Counted from the first letter of the stretch, positions 36,881 to 51,662 are shown. The stretch is 64,000 bases of DNA from Xenorhabdus cabanillasii (GCF_003386665.1 NZ_QTUB01000001.1:186001-250000), one strand, 5' to 3'. Translations and numbers: made by a program. Notes: generated by a model from the letters alone, not told the origin.

Positions 36881-37294
36881 ATGTATCGTATTGGGCAATT
36901 AGCTAGATTAGCAAATGTTACACCTGATACTGTTCGTTTTTATGAGAAACAGGGATTGATGGAGCATGAGGAAAGAACAGAGGGGGGATATCGGCTTTAT
37001 ACAAAGCAAGATTTGCAGCGGTTACGGTTTATTCGTTATGCAAAACAGTTAGGCTTTACATTAGAGGCAATTGTAGAATTATTATCTATTCGAGTTGATC
37101 CTGAGCATCATACTTGTCAAGAATCTAAGCAAATTGTTGATTCCAGATTACAAGAAATAGAAGAAAAAATACTGGAAATGCAGAGAATGCGCGATTCTCT
37201 AAAAATGTTGAGTGATGCTTGTTGTGGTAGCGCACACACTAGTACATATTGTTCTATATTGGAAATTTTAGAAGAGGGAGCAACAGGTAGGTAA
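36881..37294 (+). CDS. zntR: MerR-family zinc-responsive regulator ZntR
   Basis: ZntR activates the zinc exporter gene zntA when zinc is high by untwisting its promoter. The 137-residue protein (E. coli 141) has an N-terminal winged helix (MYRIGQLARLANVTPDTVRFYEK region), a dimerisation helix, and the zinc-binding C-terminus CCGSAHTSTYC with the cysteines and histidine used by ZntR. HTCQESK around residue 79 supplies the cysteine from the partner subunit. It sits between rplQ and arfA as in E. coli. CueR-like proteins lack this CCxxxH pattern. Confidence 0.93.
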   Translation: MYRIGQLARLANVTPDTVRFYEKQGLMEHEERTEGGYRLYTKQDLQRLRFIRYAKQLGFTLEAIVELLSIRVDPEHHTCQESKQIVDSRLQEIEEKILEMQRMRDSLKMLSDACCGSAHTSTYCSILEILEEGATGR

Positions 37295-37373
37295 ATTTTA
37301 TTTATTATTCTGAGTAATTGGAGTACAATTTTTGTCTTGGAATTTAATTGAAAAACTACATTTTGAGGTCAGT

Positions 37374-37574
37374 ATGACGACATATCGCCATAAAAAGGGT
37401 GTTATCAAAGATAATGCTATAGAAGCTCTTCTCCATGATCCTCTGTTTAGACAACGGGTAGAAAAAAATAAAAAGGGTAAAGGAAGTTATCGTCGTAAAG
37501 AAAAACATGATAAAAATAGTGGTTGGAAGGCCAATGATAATAATTTTTTCAAGTTGTTATCATTGGCCTTCTAA
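37374..37574 (+). CDS. arfA: ArfA, alternative ribosome-rescue factor
   Basis: ArfA frees ribosomes stalled on mRNAs lacking stop codons by recruiting RF2 when tmRNA is short. The 66-residue protein contains [19 protein letters not shown] followed by [13 protein letters not shown], as in E. coli ArfA (72 residues). The frame is open to 37332, but ATG 37374 matches the family start, with GAGG nearby. The last codons encode a perfect hairpin (37526-37571) directly before the stop, so most mRNA is expected to be cut or terminated inside the gene, making ArfA itself subject to tmRNA tagging. Confidence 0.93.
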   Translation: MTTYRHKKGVIKDNAIEALLHDPLFRQRVEKNKKGKGSYRRKEKHDKNSGWKANDNNFFKLLSLAF

Positions 37575-37580
37575 CTTTTT
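37526..37580 (+). terminator. Hairpin inside the end of arfA
   Basis: Bases 37526-37540 pair perfectly with 37557-37571, and three more pairs can form inside. The stem lies within coding sequence and ends at the stop codon, followed by CTAACTTTTT. In E. coli an equivalent hairpin is cut by RNase III or terminates transcription, giving non-stop arfA mRNA. Confidence 0.88.
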
Positions 37581-37621
37581 GAGCAAAAATATTTTTTTGA
37601 GTCTGTAGAAATGGAAACCGT

Positions 37622-38998
37622 TTATAGGAAGAACGGGCTTGGCTGGAATAACTTTTCTACTTCGGGAACGAATTTCTTATCAGTAATAAACATGATCACA
37701 TGGTCGCCTTGTTGAATGACACTGTAATCATTGGCAATTATGACTTCTTCTCCACGGACAATAGCGCCAATTGTTGTTCCTGTAGGGAGTTTTATGTCTC
37801 CTATTTTACGTCCAACTACTTTGGAAGTATGTTCGTCACCATGAGCAATGGCCTCAATAGCTTCGGCGACTCCTCTTCTTAATGAAAATACGCTGACGAT
37901 ATCTGCTTTACGGACATGACCAAGCAGCGCAGATACAGTAGCTTGTTGTGGGGATATAGCAATATCAATAACTCCACCTTGTACTAAATCAACATATGCG
38001 CTGCGTTGAATAAGTACCATGGCTTTTTTGGCTCCCATTCGTTTTGCGAGCATAGCTGACATGATATTGGCTTCATCATCATTAGTTAATGCAATAAAAA
38101 CATCAACTTGTTCAATATGTTCTTCTGCTAGTAACTCTTGATCTGAAGCATCACCATAGAACACGATAGTATCGTGCAATAGTTCTGCAAGCTCAGTAGC
38201 CCTTTCTTGATTATGTTCGATAAGTTTGACGCTATAATCTTTTTCAAGACGTAACGCTAAGCCTGCTCCAACGTTGCCGCCTCCGACAATCATGATTCGC
38301 TTATAGGGTTTTTCAAGGCGCTGTAATTCACTCATTACAGCTCTGATATGCTGTGATGCGGCAACAAAAAACACTTCATCTCCAGCTTCTATAACGGTAG
38401 AACCTTGTGGCCTGATTGGGCGATCTTGTCGAAATATCGCAGCAACTTTACTATCGATATGTGGCATATGTTCGCGGAGGGAAGATAAGGCATTACCTAC
38501 CAGTGAGCCACCATAATAAGCCTTTACTGCGACAATACTGACCCGTCCTTCCGAAAAATTAACAACTTGTAAGGCTCCAGGATATTGAATCAATTTATAG
38601 ATATAATCAATGACTAACTGTTCTGGGGATATCAGATAATCGATAGGGATATCATCAGGTTGAAATAATTTTTCTGATTCACGGATATATTCAGATGAAC
38701 GGATACGGGCGACTTTATTAGGTGTGTTAAATAGAGAATAGGCAATTTGGCAGGCAATCATGTTGGTTTCATCCGAGTTGGTGACAGCAACCAACATATC
38801 AGCATCTTCTGCTCCGGCTTCCCTCAGAACTCTAGGGTGAGATCCGTGACCATTCACAACTCGTAGATCGAATTTGTCCTGTAACTGGCGTAAACGATTT
38901 GTATCGGTATCAACGACAGTAATGTCATTGTTCTCATCAACTAAGTTTTCAGCTAATGTTCCACCAACTTGGCCAGCACCCAGGATAATTATTTTCAT
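37622..38998 (-). CDS. trkA: Trk potassium uptake regulator TrkA
   Basis: TrkA is the cytoplasmic NAD(H)/ATP-binding subunit that gates TrkH/TrkG potassium channels. The 458-residue length equals E. coli. It contains two RCK units: the first Rossmann motif GAGQVGG is near residues 7-13, the second [10 protein letters not shown] is near 240. Each is followed by a TrkA-C domain. It is the last gene of the reverse def-fmt-rsmB-trkA cluster, 97 nt after rsmB. E. coli has mscL immediately after trkA; here no mscL is present. Confidence 0.97.
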   Translation of the reverse strand: MKIIILGAGQVGGTLAENLVDENNDITVVDTDTNRLRQLQDKFDLRVVNGHGSHPRVLREAGAEDADMLVAVTNSDETNMIACQIAYSLFNTPNKVARIRSSEYIRESEKLFQPDDIPIDYLISPEQLVIDYIYKLIQYPGALQVVNFSEGRVSIVAVKAYYGGSLVGNALSSLREHMPHIDSKVAAIFRQDRPIRPQGSTVIEAGDEVFFVAASQHIRAVMSELQRLEKPYKRIMIVGGGNVGAGLALRLEKDYSVKLIEHNQERATELAELLHDTIVFYGDASDQELLAEEHIEQVDVFIALTNDDEANIMSAMLAKRMGAKKAMVLIQRSAYVDLVQGGVIDIAISPQQATVSALLGHVRKADIVSVFSLRRGVAEAIEAIAHGDEHTSKVVGRKIGDIKLPTGTTIGAIVRGEEVIIANDYSVIQQGDHVIMFITDKKFVPEVEKLFQPSPFFL

Positions 38999-39060
38999 AG
39001 CTATTCTCTTTGTGTGTTAGAAGCCACATTTTATTTTTGTTATTTTAGCAAAGCCATCAT

Positions 39061-39093
39061 ATTCTCTCTCGTCCGGTAGGGACGAGAGAGAAT
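39061..39093. other. Perfect hairpin between rsmB and trkA
   Basis: A 14-bp perfect stem (39061-39074 with 39080-39093) with a 5-nt loop begins 2 nt after the rsmB stop. No T run follows on the reverse strand, so it looks like an mRNA processing or stability element more than a terminator. Confidence 0.7.
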
Positions 39094-39095
39094 TA

Positions 39096-40385
39096 TTATT
39101 GCTTAGTCAATCGGGCATAAAAGAAACCATCACCACCAATTGTTTCTGGAGTAATTTGTATTCCTGGTGTTTCCAATGTGCCTGTTCCATAGAGTTGAGC
39201 ATCTGCGTGTCGTTCTAAGAATGCTTTGATTTGCTCACTATTTTCGTTTGGTAAAATGGAACATGTTGCATAGATCAGCGTGCCATTCTTTTTTAAATAT
39301 GGCCAAATAGCGTCAAGAATTTCAGATTGTAGTGTGACTAATTGATCAATATCTTCATTTCTTCTCAGCCACTTTATATCAGGATGGCGACGGATTACAC
39401 CTGTAGCCGAACATGGTGCATCAAGCAGAATACGATCGAATTGCTCTCCGTCAGCCCATTCATGCGGAAGACGTCCATCGCCTGTTTTGACGACAGCATG
39501 TAAACTAAGACGTTGTAAATTTTCTTTTACACGCTTAATTCTTTGCTCATCAATATCGATAGCAAGTACTTTGGAGTTTGGCGCTATCTCAAGTACATGG
39601 GTTGTTTTTCCGCCAGGAGCAGCGCAAAGATCGAGGATCTTTTCTTCATCACGTGGCATTAATAATTCAGCACATCCTTGAGCAGAACGATCTTGAATGG
39701 TGACCCAACCTTTATCAAATCCAGGTAGGATGTTCACAGGGCAAGGGGTTAGCAGGCGAATTGCATTGGGATAATTTTCATCCAGCTCTGCTGCTATATT
39801 AGCTTCTCGTAATAAGACAATGTATTGATTTGCAGAGTGATGGAGCTGATTAACACGTAGCCACATAGGTGGTTTTTGATTATTTGCATCTACAATATTT
39901 TTCCAATCTTGTGGATAAGCTTTTTGGATGCGAGCCAACAGCCATTTGGGATGTAAATGGTTACTGACATTATTATTGGCTTGTTCGACTAACTCTTGTT
40001 GTTGGCGCTGAAATTGTCGGAGAACACCATTAATCAATCCTTTTAATTGTGGGCGTTTTAAGCTGATTGCACCATTAACAGTTTCAGCAAGTGCGGCATG
40101 TGCAGGTATGCGTGTATACGTAAGTTGGTACATTCCAATCATAATCAAGTAGTGAAAAATGCGTTGTTTACCTTTCAATGGCTTTGCCATCAATTGGGTG
40201 ATAAACCACTCCAGTTGAGGTAATACTCTCATTACGCCAAAACAGAGTTCTTGGAGAAGAGCTTTATCTTTGTCAGACACTTTTTGTTGGAGTTCAGGTA
40301 TGACAGAGCTGAGAGACTGCCCTTGCTCCAGCACTTGGCTAATCGCTTTTGCAGCGATGCTTCGCAGGTTATATATATTTTCCAT
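39096..40385 (-). CDS. rsmB: 16S rRNA m5C967 methyltransferase
   Basis: RsmB methylates C967 of 16S rRNA with S-adenosylmethionine. With the start at 40385 it has 429 residues, as in E. coli ([14 protein letters not shown]). It has an N-terminal NusB-like RNA-binding domain (about 1-140) and a Rossmann methyltransferase domain with [27 protein letters not shown] and ATCSILP, whose cysteines are the two used in m5C transfer. The frame is open 32 codons further upstream, but that part is not conserved. Confidence 0.96.
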   Translation of the reverse strand: MENIYNLRSIAAKAISQVLEQGQSLSSVIPELQQKVSDKDKALLQELCFGVMRVLPQLEWFITQLMAKPLKGKQRIFHYLIMIGMYQLTYTRIPAHAALAETVNGAISLKRPQLKGLINGVLRQFQRQQQELVEQANNNVSNHLHPKWLLARIQKAYPQDWKNIVDANNQKPPMWLRVNQLHHSANQYIVLLREANIAAELDENYPNAIRLLTPCPVNILPGFDKGWVTIQDRSAQGCAELLMPRDEEKILDLCAAPGGKTTHVLEIAPNSKVLAIDIDEQRIKRVKENLQRLSLHAVVKTGDGRLPHEWADGEQFDRILLDAPCSATGVIRRHPDIKWLRRNEDIDQLVTLQSEILDAIWPYLKKNGTLIYATCSILPNENSEQIKAFLERHADAQLYGTGTLETPGIQITPETIGGDGFFYARLTKQ

Positions 40386-40453
40386 GATATGAATATGGTC
40401 AAAAGTATGGTTAAGAAGCTGAATATCATCAGCATAATAGTAAAGAAGGAAGA

Positions 40454-40480
40454 TGCCTGTATGGTGCCAGCATACAGGCA
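40454..40480. other. Perfect hairpin between fmt and rsmB
   Basis: TGCCTGTATG (40454-40463) pairs with CATACAGGCA (40471-40480) around a 7-nt loop, 9 nt after the fmt stop. A pyrimidine-rich stretch follows on the reverse strand. It may be a weak terminator or processing site. Confidence 0.6.
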
Positions 40481-40488
40481 AATGAATA

Positions 40489-41451
40489 TCAGTTGATTTT
40501 GTTACCTGGAGTGAACCATTCGCTTTTAGAGTTTAATAAATCGGCGACTGACATTGCTTTCTTACCAGAGGGTTGCAGCTGAGTAATATTCAATATCCCA
40601 TCAGTAGTAGCAACTTGAATACCTTTCTTATCCGCGTGAACAATTGTTCCTGGAGCTTGGTTAGTTTGTTCTTCAATGACATTGGCTTGCCAAACTTTAA
40701 TAGGTTGTTCATCAATAAAAAAGTAACTCATTGGCCAAGGATTGAAGGCACGAATGCAGCGTTCAAGTTGGACTGCCGACAAATTCCAATCTATTTTTGC
40801 TTCATCTTTGCTGAGCTTTTCAGCGTATGTTGCTAGAGTATTATCCTGAATTTCAGGCTGGCTCTTTCCCGATGTGATGAGGCTTAATGTATTGAGTAAT
40901 GCATCTGGGCCGATATTAGCAAGTTTTTCATACAGACTTGCGCTAGTATCTTCACTAGTAATTGGACACGTTGCTTTTAACAACATATCACCAGTATCAA
41001 GGCCTGCATCCATTTGCATGATCGTTACACCTGTCTCTTTATCACCAGCCCAAATGGCACGTTGGATAGGTGCTGCTCCGCGCCAGTGAGGTAACAAAGA
41101 ACCATGAACATTAAGGCATCCCAGGCGTGGTATATCTAATACTGCTTGAGGGAGGATCAAACCATATGCAACGACGATCATGATATCAGCCTGTTGATCT
41201 ATGACCCACTGTTGACTTTCTTCTGTACGTAGCGTTTTGGGTTGGAAAACTGGAATATCGTGTTTTTCTGCCAATACCTTTACAGGACTTGGTGTTAATT
41301 TTTTACCTCTTCCTGCCGGTTTATCAGGACGAGTGAGTACTCCAACAACTTGGAGTTGCGATTTTAATAAAGCAGCCAAATGGTTAGCCGCGAAATCAGG
41401 TGTTCCGGCAAAAATAATGCGTAAAGAATCAGACACTGTTATTTCCTGCAA
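40489..41451 (-). CDS. fmt: Methionyl-tRNA formyltransferase
   Basis: Fmt formylates initiator Met-tRNA with 10-formyltetrahydrofolate. The protein has 320 residues (E. coli 315). The N-terminal fold starts [14 protein letters not shown]. The catalytic region [17 protein letters not shown] and the aspartate in LDTGDML are present. The C-terminal tRNA-binding domain follows. It lies 10 nt after def, so def and fmt are cotranscribed and act at opposite ends of the same formyl cycle. Confidence 0.97.
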   Translation of the reverse strand: MQEITVSDSLRIIFAGTPDFAANHLAALLKSQLQVVGVLTRPDKPAGRGKKLTPSPVKVLAEKHDIPVFQPKTLRTEESQQWVIDQQADIMIVVAYGLILPQAVLDIPRLGCLNVHGSLLPHWRGAAPIQRAIWAGDKETGVTIMQMDAGLDTGDMLLKATCPITSEDTSASLYEKLANIGPDALLNTLSLITSGKSQPEIQDNTLATYAEKLSKDEAKIDWNLSAVQLERCIRAFNPWPMSYFFIDEQPIKVWQANVIEEQTNQAPGTIVHADKKGIQVATTDGILNITQLQPSGKKAMSVADLLNSKSEWFTPGNKIN

Positions 41452-41461
41452 TGATTAAAGT

Positions 41462-41974
41462 TTACTTAGCCTTGGCTTTCAGTCGGTCAATTTTTTCGAC
41501 TTTCTGACGAATACGTTGGCGTTTCAGTGGTGACAGGTAATCAACAAATAGTTTACCGACCAAGTGATCCATTTCGTGTTGAATACAGATTGCTAACAGA
41601 CCATCAGTTTCCAATTCAAATGGTTGGCCATGATAATCTAGGGATTTAATTTTGACTTGCTCGAAACGTGGTACAAACGCACGTTGTTCAGGAACAGATA
41701 AACAGCCTTCTTCAATTCCTGTTTCTCCAGATTCATTAATTAATTCTGGGTTGATAAGTACAAGTCTCTGGTCACGGCTCTCTGAAACATCAATGACAAT
41801 AATGCGTTGATGAATATTAACTTGGGTTGCTGCTAGGCCGATGCCTTCCTCTGCATACATAGTTTCAAACATATCATTGATGATACGCTGGATTTCTGCA
41901 TCAACTTTTTCAACTGGCTTTGCAATTGTGCGAAGCCGCTCGTCTGGGTAATGTAATACTTGTAAAACTGACAT
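41462..41974 (-). CDS. def: Peptide deformylase
   Basis: Def removes the formyl group from new proteins at the ribosome exit, using Fe2+. The 170-residue protein (E. coli 169) has the three family motifs: GIGLAATQ (44-51), EEGCLSVP with metal ligand Cys91, and QHEMDH with ligands His133 and His137 and catalytic Glu134. First gene of the reverse operon and divergent from dprA, whose promoter region it shares. Confidence 0.98.
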   Translation of the reverse strand: MSVLQVLHYPDERLRTIAKPVEKVDAEIQRIINDMFETMYAEEGIGLAATQVNIHQRIIVIDVSESRDQRLVLINPELINESGETGIEEGCLSVPEQRAFVPRFEQVKIKSLDYHGQPFELETDGLLAICIQHEMDHLVGKLFVDYLSPLKRQRIRQKVEKIDRLKAKAK

Positions 41975-42105
41975 ATGTGTTTAGAACTGCATCCAAAAAG
42001 TGAGTGATAATTGAAGCCTATTCTAGACATTTCCTGATTAGATTGACAGTATTGACTACAAATTAGTCATGTAAGTGTGACAGCTTATTGAGTCAGGATG
42101 ACAAT

Positions 42106-43182
42106 ATGGAAGTGATGGAAATATGGTTGCGAATGAGAATGGTCTCTCATCTGTCAGCAGTAAAAGCAGTGCTCATTATCGAGCGACTTCTACGAACAAA
42201 AAATGTTAATTATGCTGTTATCAAAGATTGTGGTTTATCACCTTCACAGTGTACACAGTTTCTAAAGGCCAACCCTTCTGTGTTGGTTTCGAGTCTCAAT
42301 TGGTTGGAACAACAAGGAAATCACTTATTGACTTTTTCTCATCCGGAGTATCCTGCCTTATTGAAGCAAATTTATTCTCCTCCACTTGTACTTTTTGTCT
42401 CGGGTGATTTGACCACTTTATCTGAGAAACAAGTTGCGATGGTAGGTAGCAGGTCAGCAAGTTTCTATGGTGAAAAATGGGGAAAGATATTTGCGGGTGG
42501 ATTGGCTGAAAATGGAGTGGTGATAACCAGTGGATTGGCGATTGGGATTGATGGTATCTGTCATCAGGCGGCTGTTGATGCAGGTGGAAAAACCGTTGCT
42601 GTATTGGGTAGTGGGCTTAAGAATATCTACCCTAGTCGTCATCAAACATTAGCTCACCGTATTAAAGAAAACGGTGTTCTGGTTTCTGAATTTTTTCCCG
42701 ATACACCACCTAAAGCCAAAAATTTTCCAAGACGAAACCGGATTATTAGCGGATTGAGTTTAGCGCTTATTATCGTTGAAGCTCATCAGAATAGTGGTTC
42801 ACTGATTACGGCACGCTGTGCACTTGAACAAGGAAGAGACATTTTTGCATTACCCGGTCCATTGGGAATGAATTCAAATGAGGGTAATCACTGGCTGATC
42901 AAACAGGGAGCTTATTTAGCAACCAATGTGATGGATGTTATGGAACATATCCAGACTAACTTTCAATGGGTTAATCTGGAAAAAGAAGATAATAAACAAT
43001 TTGAACAAACTGAGTTGCCATTTGCTGATGTGCTGGTTAATGTAAGTGATGAAGTCACACCAGTTGATATAATTGCCCAACGTTCTTCTCTTCCTATTAC
43101 AGAAGTTATGACCCAGTTATTGGAGCTTGAGCTGATGGGAAAAGTCGCTGTCGTTGCTGGTGGCTATGTTCGAGTGAATTGA
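42106..43182 (+). CDS. dprA: DNA-processing protein DprA/Smf
   Basis: DprA proteins protect incoming single-stranded DNA and load RecA in transformation; the role in enterics is less clear. The Rossmann core shows VAMVGSRSASFYG, SGLAIGIDGICHQAA, and NFPRRNRIISGLS. A C-terminal winged helix follows (about 290-358). I chose ATG 42106 (358 residues) because CAGGATG gives a ribosome site and MEVMEIWLR matches the E. coli start MVDTEIWLR. A TTG 18 nt upstream is also in frame. The smg gene that follows it in E. coli is absent. Confidence 0.94.
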   Translation: MEVMEIWLRMRMVSHLSAVKAVLIIERLLRTKNVNYAVIKDCGLSPSQCTQFLKANPSVLVSSLNWLEQQGNHLLTFSHPEYPALLKQIYSPPLVLFVSGDLTTLSEKQVAMVGSRSASFYGEKWGKIFAGGLAENGVVITSGLAIGIDGICHQAAVDAGGKTVAVLGSGLKNIYPSRHQTLAHRIKENGVLVSEFFPDTPPKAKNFPRRNRIISGLSLALIIVEAHQNSGSLITARCALEQGRDIFALPGPLGMNSNEGNHWLIKQGAYLATNVMDVMEHIQTNFQWVNLEKEDNKQFEQTELPFADVLVNVSDEVTPVDIIAQRSSLPITEVMTQLLELELMGKVAVVAGGYVRVN

Positions 43183-43288
43183 GGGATTGAGTTTTCCCTT
43201 TTACTGAAAGTCATGGTTTTCCGATATTTGTATTTTTCTAATAAATATAGTTTTCCAGTTATGGCGGCTAATATTCAGCGAGTAGGAT

Positions 43289-43849
43289 ATGTCTAAAAAG
43301 ATGCCTTTTGCGATAAAAGAAATAGAACATTGCTTTGATTGTGGTGCTGAATTAGTAATCCGCAACGGAGTTCATGGCCCATTTTATGCTTGTTCTAATT
43401 ATCCGTCATGCTGTTATGTTCGGTCGCTAAAAGCATCTTCAGATGGACATATTGTCAAGGAATTAGAAGGACAAACTTGTTCGAAATGTGGTTCTACCTT
43501 GGTCTTACGGCAAGGGAGGTACGGCATGTTTATTGGCTGTAGCAATTATCCTGAATGTGATCATACGGAAATTATCGATAAACCTGATGATATTTCAATT
43601 AATTGCCCTCAATGTAAGCAAGGCAAATTACTTCAACGTAAGTCACGATTTGGTAAAACATTTCATGCTTGTAATCGATATCCCGAATGTCAGTTTACAC
43701 TGAACAATAAACCAATATCTGCGGAGTGTGAGTTTTGTCATTATCCCTTGTTGATAGAGAAGAAAACAGCTCAAGGCATTAAATTGTTTTGTGCCAGTAA
43801 ATTGTGTAGCAAGCAGCAATTCATTAGAACCGAGAAATACAATGAGTAA
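43289..43849 (+). CDS. yrdD: Topoisomerase I-like zinc-finger protein YrdD
   Basis: This 186-residue protein has four C4 zinc-ribbon units of the topoisomerase I C-terminal type, for example CFDCGAEL...[10 protein letters not shown] and CSKCGSTL...[10 protein letters not shown]. It has no topoisomerase catalytic domain. The family probably binds single-stranded nucleic acid; its function is unproven. It overlaps tsaC by 8 nt, suggesting coupled translation in a yrdD-tsaC-aroE-yrdB unit, as in E. coli. Confidence 0.92.
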   Translation: MSKKMPFAIKEIEHCFDCGAELVIRNGVHGPFYACSNYPSCCYVRSLKASSDGHIVKELEGQTCSKCGSTLVLRQGRYGMFIGCSNYPECDHTEIIDKPDDISINCPQCKQGKLLQRKSRFGKTFHACNRYPECQFTLNNKPISAECEFCHYPLLIEKKTAQGIKLFCASKLCSKQQFIRTEKYNE

Positions 43850-44411
43850 TGAAGTCTCACCTGAATTTGATGTAATTATTACTGCTTTAAAAGAAGAAAA
43901 AGTGATTGCTTATCCGACAGAAGCTGTGTTTGGGTTGGGTTGTGATCCTGACAGTGAAACAGCGGTTAACAAACTATTATTGCTGAAAAATAGGCCTTGG
44001 GAAAAAGGGCTGATCCTTATTTCTGATAGCTATGAGCGGCTATGTCCTTATATTAATGATGAACAGTTAGATGATGAACAAAAAAAGATAGTTTTTTCTT
44101 TTTGGCCGGGGCCGGTGACATGGGTTATTCCAGCCAAAGTGACAACACCAAAATGGTTGACGGGGAAATTTTCAACATTAGCTGTTCGAGTTATAGATCA
44201 TCCTTTAGTTAAACAATTATGTTCCCTTTATGAGAAACCTCTTGTATCAACCAGTGCAAATTTAAGTGGATTGGAACCGTGTCGGAGTGCAGAAGAAGTT
44301 CGTCGACAATTTGGAAACGATTTTCCTGTCTTAGCAGGGGAAGTTGGCGGACGTAAAAATCCATCAGAAATCAGGGATGCTTTAACAGGTAAACTATATC
44401 GGCAAGGCTAG
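43842..44411 (+). CDS. tsaC: Threonylcarbamoyl-AMP synthase TsaC
   Basis: TsaC makes threonylcarbamoyl-AMP from threonine, bicarbonate and ATP, the first step of t6A37 tRNA modification. With ATG 43842 the protein is 189 residues (E. coli 190). The conserved [17 protein letters not shown], the lysine/arginine segment [13 protein letters not shown] and STSANLSG are present. The open frame extends 51 nt upstream, but the start overlapping the yrdD stop (ATGAGTAATG) matches the family. Confidence 0.96.
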   Translation: MSNEVSPEFDVIITALKEEKVIAYPTEAVFGLGCDPDSETAVNKLLLLKNRPWEKGLILISDSYERLCPYINDEQLDDEQKKIVFSFWPGPVTWVIPAKVTTPKWLTGKFSTLAVRVIDHPLVKQLCSLYEKPLVSTSANLSGLEPCRSAEEVRRQFGNDFPVLAGEVGGRKNPSEIRDALTGKLYRQG

Positions 44412-44417
44412 AGAATA

Positions 44418-45236
44418 ATGGATAATTTTGCGGTTTTTGGTAATCCGGTTGCTCACAGTAAATCCCCTTATATTCATCGATTGTTTGCTGAGCAAACAGG
44501 TATTGAGCATCAATATGGGCGGATACTTGCTCCAATAGAACATTTTGAAAAATTGTTGGAGCAATTTTTTGTGCGGGGCGGTTTAGGAGCGAACATTACC
44601 GTTCCTTTTAAAGAACGTGCTTATGAATATGCACATAAATTGACTAAACGCGCAAAACTCAGTGGTGCAGTTAATACCTTAAAAATGGTTGAAGATAACC
44701 AGATTCTTGGTGATAACACTGATGGTGTCGGATTATTGGCGGACTTGCAACGACTTAATTTTATTAGCCAAGGGCAGCATATACTGATTATAGGGGCTGG
44801 TGGTGCAGCAAAAGGGGTAATTTCTCTTTTATTAGAGTCAGGCTGTAAGATTACTATCACTAATCGTACGTTTGCACGTGCGCAAGCAATAGCAGATAAA
44901 TTTTTTGTATTAGGTCATATCCAAGCCGTTGATATAAAGTCCCTCCTGTCTCCGGATTTTGATCTTATCATTAATGCAACAGCTTCTGGTCTTAGTGGGA
45001 GCATTCCCGGAATATCACCATCGATTTTCTATAATAATAGTGCTTGCTACGATATGTACTATCAACAGGGATTCACTCCTTTCCTTGATTTTGCTAAGAG
45101 AAATAATGTATCACGTTTGGCTGATGGGTTAGGAATGCTGGTGGGACAGGCGGCACATGCTTTTGAGCTTTGGCACGGTGTATTACCAAAAGTAGAACCT
45201 ATTTTAACTACTTTAAGGAAAGAGTTACACACATGA
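44418..45236 (+). CDS. aroE: Shikimate dehydrogenase
   Basis: AroE reduces dehydroshikimate to shikimate with NADPH on the way to aromatic amino acids. The 272-residue length equals E. coli. NPVAHSKSP binds shikimate, the catalytic Lys is in NITVPFKE (about 65), Asp is in LGDNTDGVG (about 102), and the NADPH loop is GAGGAAKG. It lies 6 nt after tsaC and overlaps yrdB by ATGA. Confidence 0.98.
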   Translation: MDNFAVFGNPVAHSKSPYIHRLFAEQTGIEHQYGRILAPIEHFEKLLEQFFVRGGLGANITVPFKERAYEYAHKLTKRAKLSGAVNTLKMVEDNQILGDNTDGVGLLADLQRLNFISQGQHILIIGAGGAAKGVISLLLESGCKITITNRTFARAQAIADKFFVLGHIQAVDIKSLLSPDFDLIINATASGLSGSIPGISPSIFYNNSACYDMYYQQGFTPFLDFAKRNNVSRLADGLGMLVGQAAHAFELWHGVLPKVEPILTTLRKELHT

Positions 45237-45502
45237 ATCAAGCTATTCAATTTCCTGATCGCGAAGAATGGAATGAGCAGGAAAACAAAGTTATCTTCCC
45301 TGCTATGGTTGATGGTTTATTGGTACAGTGTATGATTAGCACCGATGAGTTAATTCATCGGTACGGTAAAGAGCTTCATCCACTCGATTTATTTCGCCAA
45401 CATCGTTGGGATCTGGAGGAAGAATTTGAAAAAGTCATCCTGAGTGGAATGGATGATCAATTTGGGTGTTATTCTTTACCGTCTGATGTATCTGCTAAGT
45501 AA
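45233..45502 (+). CDS. yrdB: YrdB, DUF1488 family
   Basis: The 89-residue protein (E. coli YrdB 85) starts [13 protein letters not shown] and keeps the [11 protein letters not shown] segment of the family. Its function is unknown. The ATG overlaps the aroE stop (ATGA). Its 3' end overlaps the convergent yrdA by 34 nt. Confidence 0.93.
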   Translation: MNQAIQFPDREEWNEQENKVIFPAMVDGLLVQCMISTDELIHRYGKELHPLDLFRQHRWDLEEEFEKVILSGMDDQFGCYSLPSDVSAK

Positions 45503-46023
45503 TCATCTTTCCAACGGACATAGTTATTAGCAGAATAAAGAAGCCCTTCCAGTTCTTCAGGTTTAAGTTTTCTTACTTGTTTGGCGGGGCTACCTATATA
45601 CAGATATCCACTCTCTAATGTTTTTCCTGGTGGAACAAGGCTAGCCGCTCCAATAATGACATTGTCTTCAATGACCGCCCCATCCAATATAATTGCACCC
45701 ATTCCAACTAACACTCGGTTTCCGATCGTACAACCGTGTAAGATTGCCTTATGACCGATAGTGACTTCTTCACCTATGATTAGAGGGAAGCCATTGGGAT
45801 TATTAGATGATTTATGGGTAACATGTAAAACAGAGCCGTCTTGGATATTTGTACGTGTACCAATAGAAACATAATTTACATCACCACGGATGACCACCAG
45901 TGGCCAGATACTTACATCATCCGCTAGTTTGACATCTCCAATCACGATAGATGTAGAGTCTAACATGACTCTTTGACCAACTTGAGGCCGTAATTTTAAG
46001 TATTGACGTAAAACAGTAGACAT
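45469..46023 (-). CDS. yrdA: Gamma-carbonic anhydrase-like protein YrdA
   Basis: YrdA is a left-handed beta-helix protein of the gamma-carbonic anhydrase family; it binds metal but its activity in enterics is not settled. With ATG at 46023 it has 184 residues, as in E. coli. The hexapeptide repeats and the metal-site histidines (HVTHKSS, GHKAILHGC) are visible. It is convergent with yrdB. The second rRNA operon starts about 170 nt beyond its 5' end, as E. coli rrnD does. Confidence 0.94.
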   Translation of the reverse strand: MSTVLRQYLKLRPQVGQRVMLDSTSIVIGDVKLADDVSIWPLVVIRGDVNYVSIGTRTNIQDGSVLHVTHKSSNNPNGFPLIIGEEVTIGHKAILHGCTIGNRVLVGMGAIILDGAVIEDNVIIGAASLVPPGKTLESGYLYIGSPAKQVRKLKPEELEGLLYSANNYVRWKDDYLADTSDGKE

Positions 46024-46189
46024 AAAAAATCTCAATGGTAGTAAAAGAGGGTAACAATTATATGAGATGTTATTGAGGAAAAGATCACCATGCAATGGAA
46101 GATTAGCGTTAATTTTATACTGGTTAGGTGGTTTTTATACTGATTGGTTTAAAAACTGTGCACTTGATAATAAAATTGCAAAAAAACTA

Positions 46190-46316
46190 TTGTCAGCGCC
46201 GAAAAACACCCTATAATGCGCCACCACTGACCGACGCAGCGCTGAGACAAGCCGCTGAGGAAAGTCCGAGAAAAGCGAAAATAAACGCTTGACTCCGGAG
46301 GCAAAAAGCGTAAGAT
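46190..46316 (+). promoter_or_regulatory. rrn tandem promoters P1 and P2 (operon 2)
   Basis: P1: TTGTCA (46190-46195), 16-bp spacer, TATAAT (46212-46217). P2: TTGACT (46289-46294), 16-bp spacer, TAAGAT (46311-46316). Same boxes and spacers as operon 1. Unlike operon 1, the sequence upstream of P1 is intergenic. Confidence 0.9.
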
Positions 46317-46355
46317 ACGCCGCCTCGCAACCCGGAACAGAAGTTCGGTTGCCTA

Positions 46356-46367
46356 TGCTCTTTAACA
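46356..46367 (+). promoter_or_regulatory. rrn leader boxA (operon 2)
   Basis: TGCTCTTTAACA antitermination boxA; a second copy is in the spacer at 48291-48302. Confidence 0.9.
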
Positions 46368-46511
46368 AATTAATCAGACAATCTGTGTGGGCACTCGCAG
46401 GACACGATCAAACGCCGCAAGGCGAAAAAGATTCAAGTCTTGAAGAGTGACTGAAGCAGTTAATTCATTGCGATACTGAACAGTGGAATTCTTTGAGCAT
46501 CAAACACTTTT

Positions 46512-48055
<1,544 letters not shown>

Positions 48056-48137
48056 ACCAAATGATGGTAACTTGTGAGTGTTCACACAGATTGTCTGATG
48101 ACTGTAAGACGAGCAAGCGTCTGCGAAGAGACTGACT

Positions 48138-48213
48138 GTCCCCTTCGTCTAGAGGCCTAGGACATCGCCCTTTCACGGCGGTAACAGGGGTTCGAATCCC
48201 CTAGGGGACGCCA
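48138..48213 (+). tRNA. gltU: tRNA-Glu (TTC)
   Basis: 76 nt, anticodon TTC, CCA encoded. It differs from the operon 1 copy by T for C at the first base of the anticodon stem, changing C-G to a T-G wobble. Confidence 0.97.
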
Positions 48214-48402
48214 CTTTGCTCAGGCCCCGGGTGAAAGCCGGCGCCAACCGATATTGTTAAGCGTGACTTGCGAGTCAGTTTAGCAATATTTGCTCTTTAA
48301 CAATCTGGAACAAGCTGAAAATTTGAAACCATCAATAGGGTCCTTGACGATATTGATGCGTCTCTCAACATACTCCAATTCGAAGACACCTTCGGGTTGT
48401 GA

Positions 48403-51311
<2,909 letters not shown>

Positions 51312-51406
51312 GACAACACCGAAGGTGTTTTGGGGCCGAGAGACGAAAACAGTTTCAGAGAAAGACACATAGCGTCATCAGCTTGTTCGGGATTGAAGAC
51401 AGGATT

Positions 51407-51526
51407 TGTCTGGCGGCAATAGCGCGGTGGTCCCACCTGACCCCATGCCGAACTCAGCAGTGAAACGCCGGCGCGCCGATGGTAGTGTGGGGTCTCCCCA
51501 TGTGAGAGTAGGGCACTGCCAGACAT
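51407..51526 (+). rRNA. rrf: 5S ribosomal RNA (operon 2)
   Basis: 120 nt, TGTCTGGCGGC to GCCAGACAT, the same type as the first 5S of operon 1. Confidence 0.97.
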
Positions 51527-51577
51527 TCATTTAAAGATGTTGCTGGTACAAAAAGCAGCATAGAAAAGCAATTCGGT

Positions 51578-51654
51578 GGTGCGGTAGTTCAGTTGGTTAG
51601 AATACCGGCCTGTCACGCCGGGGGTCGCGGGTTCGAGTCCCGTCCGCACCGCCA
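51578..51654 (+). tRNA. aspT: tRNA-Asp (GTC)
   Basis: 77 nt, anticodon GTC in the loop CTGTCAC, CCA encoded. The acceptor stem is GGTGCGG/CCGCACC. It follows 5S as aspT does in E. coli rrnC. Confidence 0.97.
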
Positions 51655-51662
51655 CCGTATTT

